Of a DNA stretch of 64,000 bases, positions 34,796 to 41,970 are shown one piece after another. The position numbers and the translations under genes are program-made. How positions within the stretch are numbered: the stretch's first letter is position 1; each line of letters starts with the position of its first letter. The notes under the pieces were generated by a model, which was not told the DNA's origin, made no database searches, and saw only the letters and a list, made by a program, of their open reading frames with translations. The stretch covers positions 89,872-153,871 of the forward strand of contig JANQNE010000011.1 in NCBI GenBank assembly GCA_028279725.1, read 5' to 3'. The stretch is from Candidatus Nanoarchaeia archaeon. GTDB lineage: Archaea; Nanobdellota; Nanobdellia; Woesearchaeales; JANQNE01.

Positions 34796-36611
34796 AGCCA
34801 AGGTGTTTGCTGATTTTAGAGGAAGTGATGTTGTTAACTTAAGTTTTATCGATTCTAATTATGAAGAGGCTGAGAATAATGGTTATGTGGGGTATAATAA
34901 CCAGAACATAGAAGGATCTGAAAGTATTGTAGGTTATGACTATTCTCTTGCAAAGAAGATCATCAGTTTTTTGAGGGAGAATGATTATGATATGATAACC
35001 TTGTTTGGAGATGCTAAGTTAGTTCCTCCAAGCTATTATTTCTATAATGATATTGGCGTGAATGTCTATGATAAATGGATTCCAACTGATTTTTTCTATG
35101 CTAGTGCTGATTATGATCTTGATATGGAAGGTGTTGTAGGAAGGATTCCTGTGATGGATGAGAATGAAGCTGATAATTATCTTGATAAGGTTATGAATTG
35201 GGTTGAGAATGATAAGGCTGTTGTTGCTGGAGGAAAGATAACTGAGTCTGTTTTTTATGAAGGTGAGCTTGCTGCAGTTGATTCTTTGAATAAAGGTTTT
35301 TTTGGAGATGATGTTGAGAAGTTTTTTGAAAGTGACGGGAATTTTGAAAGTGATAAGGTTGAAGAGTATTTTTCAGGCGGTGCTGGAGTATTATATATTG
35401 TTGGGCATGGTGATGGAGACAGCATGATATTTGAGGATGGAGAGATCAATTCAAGAGATATAATGACTGATATTGCAAGTTATGATGTGCCTTTTGTTGT
35501 TTCTGTGCTTTGTAATAACGGAGCTTTTGATACAAGGCTTACTGGTCAGATATATTCAAAGTCTTTTGGTGAGAGTATAGTTGCTTCAAAAGCAGGCGGT
35601 GTTGCTTATCTTGGTGCTTCAAGATTCAGCTATGGTGTTCCTGAATATGATGATGGAGGGATAAAGAAGAGCTATATGACTGAGCTTATAGATGATATAT
35701 TGGATGAGACGGGAAGTTTGGGTGAAAGAGTTAAGAAAGGTGTAAAGAAATATGTTGAAAGCAATAATATGATAGATAAGTATAATCTTAGGACTGTGTT
35801 TGAGCTTGTTCTTTTAGGAGATCCTGCTATCAGTTTGAAGGAAAGGGGGAGTAGTGTTAGTGTGCCTGAGCTTGATGTTGAAGATATAAATGGAATTGTT
35901 AATGTGACCAGCTCTGAAGCTGTTGATTTTAAATTGATCAAAGATGATGAAGTTGTGAGTTCTGGAAAAGGTGATAGTTTTGGATTTAGTTATTCTGATG
36001 GTGTTTATCTTCTGAAAGCTGATAATGGGAAGGAGAAGAGATTATATTTTGGGCTGGAGGATGAAGAGGTTGAGACTGTTATCGTAAAAAAAGTATATGT
36101 TGAGGATGAAGGGGACAGAAAGAAGCATGATGTTGCCATAATAGATTCTGAGCTTAGCAATGGTTTTTTGAAGTGTGACAGGAAGACCAAGCTGGATATA
36201 AAGATAAGAAATGATGGAAGAAGTACTGAGAATGTTGTATTGGATGTCAAGAGTGAGGAATTAGATATCGAGAGCAGTAAAGAGATCAAGATCAGAGAGA
36301 GTGATGAATATGAAGTTAGCTATGCTCTTGATTTTCCTGAAGCTGAGGCAGGAGAATATTCTATCAATATTAGATTGTATGATGATTATGAAGTGTTTGA
36401 TAATGAGTATGTAAGCTTGGTTGTTGAAGACTGTGTTGTTAAGAATGATGATTCAGTTGAAGAAAATATGGTCGTTATTCCACCAAAGCCAAAAGTTGCT
36501 GAAAAGGACTGGTTATGGAATGCTGTGGGTATTGTTTTGATTGCAGGAGTAACTATGTTCTTGATAATGTTTAGTGTTATGAAGTTAGGAAAAACAAAAA
36601 GCTTTAAATAA
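34674..36611 (+). CDS. Membrane-anchored C25/gingipain-like (caspase-fold) protease
   Basis: 645 residues from ATG 34674 (ATG 34695 possible). A basic n-region and the core VIRAGLILLSLILCSTITLG form the signal. The middle 340 residues match the C25 peptidase fold: the catalytic pair appears as VGHGDGDS (His near residue 245) and SVLCNNGAFD (Cys near residue 280), followed by ESIVASKAGGVAYLGASRFSY, all typical of gingipain-like clan CD enzymes. Beta-sandwich regions follow and a single C-terminal helix (WLWNAVGIVLIAGVTMFLIM) anchors it. It probably cleaves after basic residues outside the cell (specificity not shown) and may process surface proteins or attack neighbours. Confidence 0.8.
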   Translation: MKEKRGKMVIRAGLILLSLILCSTITLGLNVIITADELADKAKVFADFRGSDVVNLSFIDSNYEEAENNGYVGYNNQNIEGSESIVGYDYSLAKKIISFLRENDYDMITLFGDAKLVPPSYYFYNDIGVNVYDKWIPTDFFYASADYDLDMEGVVGRIPVMDENEADNYLDKVMNWVENDKAVVAGGKITESVFYEGELAAVDSLNKGFFGDDVEKFFESDGNFESDKVEEYFSGGAGVLYIVGHGDGDSMIFEDGEINSRDIMTDIASYDVPFVVSVLCNNGAFDTRLTGQIYSKSFGESIVASKAGGVAYLGASRFSYGVPEYDDGGIKKSYMTELIDDILDETGSLGERVKKGVKKYVESNNMIDKYNLRTVFELVLLGDPAISLKERGSSVSVPELDVEDINGIVNVTSSEAVDFKLIKDDEVVSSGKGDSFGFSYSDGVYLLKADNGKEKRLYFGLEDEEVETVIVKKVYVEDEGDRKKHDVAIIDSELSNGFLKCDRKTKLDIKIRNDGRSTENVVLDVKSEELDIESSKEIKIRESDEYEVSYALDFPEAEAGEYSINIRLYDDYEVFDNEYVSLVVEDCVVKNDDSVEENMVVIPPKPKVAEKDWLWNAVGIVLIAGVTMFLIMFSVMKLGKTKSFK

Positions 36612-36645
36612 GGAGTATGCAATTTATTCTTTAGAGGTGATCTAT

Positions 36646-37587
36646 TTGAGGCCTATGCTTGAAGTTATTAAAGAGATGCCAGAACAGGTTGTTGATGCTT
36701 TCAACAATTATGCAAAAGATGTTTCTTTTAATGGTTTTAATAAGATAGTCTGTGCTGGGATGGGTGGTTCTGGGGTTACTGGAGCTGTGATAAAGGCTAT
36801 GGCTGATTTTCCTGTTTCTGTCTATAATGATTATAGAGTTTATGAAAATATAGATTCAAAGACATTATTGGTAATTGTATCTTATTCTGGGAATACTGAG
36901 GAATCTTTGGAAGTGTATGAAGAAGGAGTTAAGAAAGGATGTAAGATCTGTGGGATAACATCTGGGGGGAAACTGCAAAAGATGTGTGAGAAAGATAATA
37001 TAGAATATGTAAAGATCCCAGAAGGATACGAACCCAGGGCAGCTATCGCTTATCTTGTGTTTGCTCTTGCAAGAGTTTTGCAGAATTCTGGTGTATTGGA
37101 TGTCAATATTGAAGGACTTTCTGCATTGATGAATGAAGGATATTTTGATGATAAGGCTAAAGAGATCGCTAAAGCTATAGGGAATAAGCTGCCGATAATA
37201 TATTCTTCTGAGAAGTTTAAGGCTGTTGCTTACAGATGGAAATGTGATATCAATGAGAACAGCAAGATGTGGGGAATCTCAAATGTTTTTCCAGAGGCGA
37301 ACCACAATGAGATACTTCCTATGACAAAGCAGAAAGATGTGTTTATTGTTTTGATCAAAGATAAAGATGATGACAAGAGAGTAAAGAGAAGGATGGAAGT
37401 TATAGAGAAGATAGCTAAGAAAAGCAAAGTTGGTGTTATGATTGTTGAGCCGAAAGGTGAGAATATAGTTGAAAAAGTGTTTTCTACTGTGTTTCTAGGA
37501 AGTTTAGTTAGCTGTTATCTGGCAAAGAACCATAAAGTAGATGCTAATGAGATGGAGCTGCTTGAAGATTTCAAGAAGATGCTCTAA
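36646..37587 (+). CDS. Bifunctional phosphoglucose/phosphomannose isomerase
   Basis: About 313 residues with two SIS domains. IVCAGMGGSGVTGAVIK binds phosphate, VSYSGNTEESLEVYEE is the SIS sugar-phosphate signature, and NENSKMWGISNVFPEANHNEI carries the His/Glu region of the archaeal PGI/PMI family. It interconverts glucose-6-P or mannose-6-P with fructose-6-P, linking sugars to glycan synthesis. GAGGTGATC (36634-36642) lies four bases before TTG 36646, so I take that as the start; ATG 36655 is the alternative. Confidence 0.9.
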   Translation: MRPMLEVIKEMPEQVVDAFNNYAKDVSFNGFNKIVCAGMGGSGVTGAVIKAMADFPVSVYNDYRVYENIDSKTLLVIVSYSGNTEESLEVYEEGVKKGCKICGITSGGKLQKMCEKDNIEYVKIPEGYEPRAAIAYLVFALARVLQNSGVLDVNIEGLSALMNEGYFDDKAKEIAKAIGNKLPIIYSSEKFKAVAYRWKCDINENSKMWGISNVFPEANHNEILPMTKQKDVFIVLIKDKDDDKRVKRRMEVIEKIAKKSKVGVMIVEPKGENIVEKVFSTVFLGSLVSCYLAKNHKVDANEMELLEDFKKML

Positions 37588-37618
37588 GTAAAAGTATGTG
37601 AAAATCAAAAGAAATAAT

Positions 37619-37948
37619 TTATCCTAATGAGTTCTCAATCTTTTTCATGACTGAGTCTACACATGTAAATAAGTTTCTGTCTGTTATCTCAGCTGTGTGG
37701 ACTTTTCCGTTGTCTATCAGCTTTCCATGCACTTCGTACTTTTTAGATCCTTCTGTCTCATGGACCTGCTTCATATTTACGGATAGCTTTTCGAAGTTCT
37801 GAAGGCTGTCTGAGAATTTTCTTGCGTATGTTCCTACAATCTTTTTCAGAATTATCATAGAGCCACCATCTACTTCCTTAAAACCGCTAAGCTCTATGTT
37901 GCCACCTAACTGGACAGCTTCCTCTTCAGATGAAGTTTCTTCTACCAT
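37619..37948 (-). CDS. Ribosome hibernation factor-like (HPF/RaiA fold) protein
   Basis: 109 residues. From residue 17 the order strand (NIELSGF), helix (IILKKIVGTYARKFSDSL), strands (EKLSVNMKQVH, KKYEVHGKLIDN, KVHTAEITDRN) and helix (LFTCVDSVMKKIENSLG) is that of the HPF/RaiA fold, whose members block the ribosomal A and P sites in stationary phase. Identity is inferred from pattern, without a decisive motif. The N-terminus is acidic (SSEEEAVQ). A dsRNA-binding relation is the alternative. Confidence 0.55.
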   Translation of the reverse strand: MVEETSSEEEAVQLGGNIELSGFKEVDGGSMIILKKIVGTYARKFSDSLQNFEKLSVNMKQVHETEGSKKYEVHGKLIDNGKVHTAEITDRNLFTCVDSVMKKIENSLG

Positions 37949-38024
37949 TTCTACACCCCTATGTGCTATTTTAGTATACCTTTGGTTTGTGAGTTTATAA
38001 ATGTTGCTGTTTTATAGAGAGAAA

Positions 38025-38049
38025 TTTAAATATCACCTGGAGTTTCCAG
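38025..38049 (+). promoter_or_regulatory. TATA box with adjacent palindrome
   Basis: TTTAAATA (38025-38032) followed by the perfect palindrome CTGGA-GTT-TCCAG (38037-38049), just before ATG 38055. The position at the transcription start suits a repressor site. Confidence 0.5.
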
Positions 38050-38054
38050 GATGC

Positions 38055-38378
38055 ATGGGGGATATGTTAGAAGTAAAGGCAAAGGACTTTTTTGAGGAAT
38101 ATTCCGGCAAAAGATTCAAGATGAGCGCAGCTGGAGGCATAGTTCCAGCTATTGTGGAAAGGAGAAAAGGAAGATATGAAGTTGTATTTAGTTATGGAGA
38201 TGAGGGGAAGATATATTTTGCACCTTTGAAGGATAACTTTTCTTTTCAGAAAGAGAATGGAGTTCCTGTACTGTATAATGCGTTTGTTCCTACTCCTTCT
38301 GTGAGGATTGAAGTTATAGTTGACGGTGAAAAGGGATATATGGATTATATGAGGAAATTGTTTGATCAAGATGGATAA
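38055..38378 (+). CDS. Hypothetical protein upstream of the tRNA methylthiotransferase
   Basis: About 107 residues from ATG 38055, chosen because a TATA box lies 23-30 bases upstream; the frame extends to 38001 but crosses that promoter. The protein is soluble, mostly beta strands (GIVPAIVERRKGRYEVVFSY, KIYFAPLK, VRIEVIVDGEKGYMDYM). No family recognised. It overlaps the next gene by 8 bases, so the two are coupled. Confidence 0.6.
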   Translation: MGDMLEVKAKDFFEEYSGKRFKMSAAGGIVPAIVERRKGRYEVVFSYGDEGKIYFAPLKDNFSFQKENGVPVLYNAFVPTPSVRIEVIVDGEKGYMDYMRKLFDQDG

Positions 38379-39633
38379 GATCTATATTGAAACATCAGGA
38401 TGCAGTTTGAATCAGAGTGATTCTGAAGTTATGGCTGGATTATTGGAGAAAGCCGGGTTTAAGATAGTTGATAATGCTGATGATGGTGATCTGGTTATTA
38501 TTAATACATGCACTGTGAAAGGTCCTACTGAAAATTCTTTTTGGAAGAGATTAGATGAGTTGAAGGGAAGCAAGAAAGTTATTGTTTCAGGATGTATAGC
38601 GCAGACTGAGCCTTCTAAGTTAGAGGGGTTGAGTTTGATCGGGCCTTACCAGATCAACAGGATAGTTGAAGTTGTTGAGGAGACTCTTAATGACAATGTT
38701 GTTAGTTTGCTTGTTAAGGAGAAAAATGAAAGACTGAATCTTCCTAAGATAAGGAAGAACAAAGCTGTTGAGATAATTCCGATATGTGCTGGGTGTTTAG
38801 GAGATCCTTGTGCTTATTGCAAGGTTAAGGAAGCTCGTGGGGATTTGATGTCTTATGATAAAGATGCTATCGTTAGTCAAGTTATGAAAGCTAGAGCTGC
38901 TGGTGTTAAGGAGATTTGGCTGACTGCGCAGGATACTGGATGTTATGGAAAAGATATCGGTATGGATTTAGTTAAGTTACTGAAGAATGTGCTGCTTGTT
39001 GAGGGAGATTTTAAGGTTAGAGTTGGGATGATGAACCCTAACTTTGTTCTGGAGATGTTAGATGAGCTTATTGAAGTTTTTAAGCATGACAAGATATTCA
39101 AGTTTTTGCATATTCCGATTCAGAGCGGGAATAATGAAATTCTTAAGAGGATGAGAAGAAAGTATAGTGTTGAAGATTTTACAAAGATAGTCGCAAGATT
39201 CAGGGCAGAGATTCCTGATATCGTTATTGCTACTGATATAATATGCGGTTTTCCTGGGGAAACGAAAGAGCAGTTTATGGATTCTGTTGAATTAGTTAGA
39301 AAGATAACTCCTGATGTTTTGAACAGGTCTAGGTTTTGGGCAAGGCCCGGAACTGAAGCTGAAAAGATGGATGGGCAGATCCATGGGAAGGAGACAAAGA
39401 AAAGAAGCCAGTTCCTGACTGAAGTTTTCAGCAATGTTTCTTTGATGAGAAATGAAAGATGGATCGGATGGGAAGGTCCAATAATTATTGATGAAAAAGG
39501 AAAGGATGGGATGATCGGAAGGAATTTTGCTTATAAGTCTGTTATGGTTGACGGAGAATATGAATTGGGAGAAACTGTTAAAGTTAAGGTTGTTAAGGCA
39601 AAAACATTTAATCTAAGAGCAGAAGTCAGATAA
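38371..39633 (+). CDS. Archaeal MiaB-like tRNA methylthiotransferase (t6A type)
   Basis: About 420 residues. It is expected to add a methylthio group to N6-threonylcarbamoyladenosine at tRNA position 37. The N-terminal domain has three cluster cysteines (TSGCSLNQSD, INTCTVKGPTE, VSGCIAQTE). The radical SAM motif reads GCLGDPCAYCKVKEARG, that is Cys-x4-Cys-x2-Cys instead of the usual Cys-x3-Cys-x2-Cys. The HIPIQSGNNEILKRMRRKYS and DIICGFPGET segments and a C-terminal TRAM domain (ETVKVKVVKAKTFNLRAEV) confirm the family. The start is ATG 38371. Confidence 0.92.
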   Translation: MDKIYIETSGCSLNQSDSEVMAGLLEKAGFKIVDNADDGDLVIINTCTVKGPTENSFWKRLDELKGSKKVIVSGCIAQTEPSKLEGLSLIGPYQINRIVEVVEETLNDNVVSLLVKEKNERLNLPKIRKNKAVEIIPICAGCLGDPCAYCKVKEARGDLMSYDKDAIVSQVMKARAAGVKEIWLTAQDTGCYGKDIGMDLVKLLKNVLLVEGDFKVRVGMMNPNFVLEMLDELIEVFKHDKIFKFLHIPIQSGNNEILKRMRRKYSVEDFTKIVARFRAEIPDIVIATDIICGFPGETKEQFMDSVELVRKITPDVLNRSRFWARPGTEAEKMDGQIHGKETKKRSQFLTEVFSNVSLMRNERWIGWEGPIIIDEKGKDGMIGRNFAYKSVMVDGEYELGETVKVKVVKAKTFNLRAEVR

Positions 39634-40704
39634 CATCTTTTGCCTGTAGCCATTTATCTTTATGAAAGGAGCAGCTCTTTTGATCGAGATTCCCAGAGCT
39701 GTGAAATCTCTTGTTTTTGTTATTGTGTTTGTTTGTCTTGTGCTTATTATGTTCTGTGCTGTTTTTGGACCTATGCTTGGTATTCGGATTAGTTCATAGT
39801 AAGATGCTTGGTTTATGTCAACTGCTGAATCGAAATATTCTCTTGCTAATGCAACTTTTGGATCTATTCTTGGAAGCATTCCATCGTCCATGATTCTTGT
39901 GAATTCGCTTACTTTGAAGTTATAGTTTCTCATTAGGAAGTCTGCGTTGTAAAGATGGTTTTGTCTTAGCAATGGTTCTTCTGGAGTGTTTTGCAAAGGA
40001 GTTCCTTTGACTGGCCTGAATCTTGAGTAGAAGACTCTTCTTAGATCAAAGTTCTTGTATTCCCAGTCTGCCATCTTTATGATGTCTTTGTCTGTTGAGA
40101 TGTTGTTTATTATCATCTGTGTGCTTTGTCCTGTCTTCATCTTTGATATCCATGACTGTCTTCTTAGGATGTCTGTCTTGTAGTCTTTGCATGTGCTTAG
40201 TTCTGACATTATGCTTTTGTTTGGTGTTTCTAGGTTGATGCTCATACGGGTTGATAGTTCTGATGCTTGTTTTATGAGTTCGTAAGAAGTTCCTGGCAGA
40301 ACTTTGAAATGGATGTATCCTTTGAATTTTTCTTTGTATCTTAGAAGCTTTACTGCTTCAAGCATCTTTTCTGTTATCTTGTCTGGGTTTGCTGCAATGC
40401 CTGAGCTTAGGAAAAGCCCTTCTACTTTTAGATTTTTTACTAAGTACATGAATATAGAAGAAAGTTCTTTTGGTGTGTATTCTGCTTTGTTCTTTGAGCT
40501 GTTTTTTGCGTTTGAGCAGTATTTGCAGTCAAAGGAGCATGAGTTGCTCATAAGTGTTTTGAATAGAATACAGTTTTTGTTTTCAGCTTTGGCGTGATAG
40601 ATACCTCCAAGGCTGTCTCTTACTTTTACTTCGCAACTCTTTGGTCCGCAGGTGTCGTATCTCCCACCGTCACCCAGAATCTTGGCTTTTTCGAAGATGT
40701 TCAT
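39613..40704 (-). CDS. Radical SAM protein with helix-hairpin-helix domain (DNA modification/repair type)
   Basis: 363 residues of the COG4277 / putative DNA modification-repair radical SAM family. KILGDGGRYDTCGPKSC opens the protein; CSFDCKYC is a canonical Cx3Cx2C motif; ISLETPNKSI-like and RVFYSRFRPVKGTPL segments lie in the barrel; residues about 300-363 (VDINQASYYELIRIPSIGPKTAQNIIS) form a helix-hairpin-helix DNA-binding domain. In bacteria the family often neighbours a uracil-DNA-glycosylase-like protein, not seen here. It overlaps the convergent tRNA enzyme by 21 bases and the recombinase by ATGA. The reaction is unknown. Confidence 0.85.
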   Translation of the reverse strand: MNIFEKAKILGDGGRYDTCGPKSCEVKVRDSLGGIYHAKAENKNCILFKTLMSNSCSFDCKYCSNAKNSSKNKAEYTPKELSSIFMYLVKNLKVEGLFLSSGIAANPDKITEKMLEAVKLLRYKEKFKGYIHFKVLPGTSYELIKQASELSTRMSINLETPNKSIMSELSTCKDYKTDILRRQSWISKMKTGQSTQMIINNISTDKDIIKMADWEYKNFDLRRVFYSRFRPVKGTPLQNTPEEPLLRQNHLYNADFLMRNYNFKVSEFTRIMDDGMLPRIDPKVALAREYFDSAVDINQASYYELIRIPSIGPKTAQNIISTRQTNTITKTRDFTALGISIKRAAPFIKINGYRQKMLSDFCS

Positions 40705-41531
40705 CTTAGACTATCCAACGGGCTTTTTATTGACAATAATCTTGGCATTGCTGTATGGACATAGATATTTGTTGTTTCTATCGAATTATGGCCAAGCATA
40801 GATTGTATTGTTGTAAGCGAACAATCATCTTCTACAAGATGTGTTGCAAAAGAATGTCTTAATGTGTGTGGGTGGATGTGTTTCTTTATACCAGCTTTTT
40901 TTGCAGCGTGTCTGATAATCTCCTGCACACTCCTTTGATGCATATGCCTTCCATTGTTTCCCTGAAAAAGCCATAGGCCTTCATTGCTATTGATATGTTC
41001 AACAAGATTGTCTTTTATAGAATCTGCAATTATGAAGGCTCTGTCCTTGTTTCCTTTGCCTTTTCTGACCCACCCGTAATTATTCTCTAACTCAAGATCA
41101 GTTATCTTAAGGTTCAAAAGTTCACTTACCCTGAGGCCTGCAGAATATAGTAAAGATATCATAAGTTTATGTTTTGGATTAGAGATTGAATTGATCAGTT
41201 TTAGTGTCTCTTCTTTTGTCAGGAAGATTGGCAAAGTTTTTGGTCTTCTGGAGAATTTGATGTTTATGAAGATGTTTTTTCCTAGAACATCCTGCATAAA
41301 GAATTTTAGAGCAGACATGTGGACATTTAATGTGCTTCCACATGCTTTCTTTTGTAGTAAGTAATCCAGATAATCTTTTATCTGTTTCTTTGTTATCTTT
41401 CTTGGACTTGTTTTGTATCTTCTGAAGAATTGATTTAGGCATTGACAATATGTTTTGATAGTCTTTTTGCTAAAACCTCTCCTTAAGCATTCTTTTTTTG
41501 TTAATTCGATCGGATCTATTTTAACCACCAA
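40701..41531 (-). CDS. Tyrosine recombinase, XerA-like
   Basis: 276 residues. An N-terminal SAM-like core-binding domain precedes the catalytic domain with Arg in SAGLRVSELLNL, Lys in GKGNKDRAF, HTLRHSFATHL (His-x-x-Arg), GHNSIETT and the nucleophile Tyr in TNIYVHT. The size matches archaeal XerA, which resolves chromosome dimers. No ATG is at hand; TTG 41531 or GTG 41528 lie about 22-25 bases after a TATA box (41553-41561), consistent with leaderless initiation. It is next to a cassette-like island, so a role in integrating cassettes should be weighed. Confidence 0.9.
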   Translation of the reverse strand: MVVKIDPIELTKKECLRRGFSKKTIKTYCQCLNQFFRRYKTSPRKITKKQIKDYLDYLLQKKACGSTLNVHMSALKFFMQDVLGKNIFINIKFSRRPKTLPIFLTKEETLKLINSISNPKHKLMISLLYSAGLRVSELLNLKITDLELENNYGWVRKGKGNKDRAFIIADSIKDNLVEHINSNEGLWLFQGNNGRHMHQRSVQEIIRHAAKKAGIKKHIHPHTLRHSFATHLVEDDCSLTTIQSMLGHNSIETTNIYVHTAMPRLLSIKSPLDSLR

Positions 41532-41970
41532 ACTGTATTATGGCAAAACTAGCTTATATACTTTGTTCGCACGTGTCCAGTGTCCAGTGAACGTATTTGA
41601 GTTTATTATTTTCTATATAGAAAATAATTAAAAATCAATTTTTAAGATCTCAAAATCAACTCATTAACTCTTTCTAAGCCATAAATTAAGCATAATGCGC
41701 ATAGAAAGAGTTAGCCAAAATTTTCTTACTGCCTAGTAGGTTCACTTCGTTCCCGAAGAATATTTTAAGATAGGTGCCTTCGTTTAATCGCATAAAGAAA
41801 CAAGAATTAGGAAATGCTTCGCACTATCCTATAACAACGATTAAACGGTTTTGTTTCACTCCACCCAAATTTTTACTTACTTTAGAAACAGACGAGAGAG
41901 GGCTAGTCCTAACGGACATTTAGACTTTTACTGCGTAAAAGAAATTGATATAAACAATTATTAAGATTGA
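41532..41970. repeat. Left boundary of the island: hairpin-rich, inverted copy of the right boundary
   Basis: This 439-base gap has no credible gene. It contains hairpins TAACTCTTTCTA/TAGAAAGAGTTA (41665-41676/41702-41713), CGTTTAATCG/CGATTAAACG (41781-41790/41838-41847) and CTTTTAC/GTAAAAG (41925-41941). Six blocks recur as reverse complements, in colinear inverted order, at 48085-48264: GTTAGCC 41710-41716, TTTTCTTACTGCC 41721-41733, CCGAAGAAT 41753-41761, AGATAGGTGCC 41768-41778, TTTTTACTTACTTTA 41870-41884 and GACGAGAGAGGGCT 41891-41904. ACCCAAATTTTT (41863-41874) is a motif shared with the two palindromic elements. Confidence 0.85.
41553..41561 (-). promoter_or_regulatory. TATA box of the recombinase/radical SAM operon
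   Basis: TATATAAGC on the minus strand, about 25 bases before the TTG/GTG start. Confidence 0.5.

Noticed and set aside
40701-41531. Recombinase as proof of an integrated virus or plasmid
   Set aside because: Its size and motifs fit housekeeping XerA, and no viral structural or replication genes lie nearby. A link to the island is kept only as a hypothesis.
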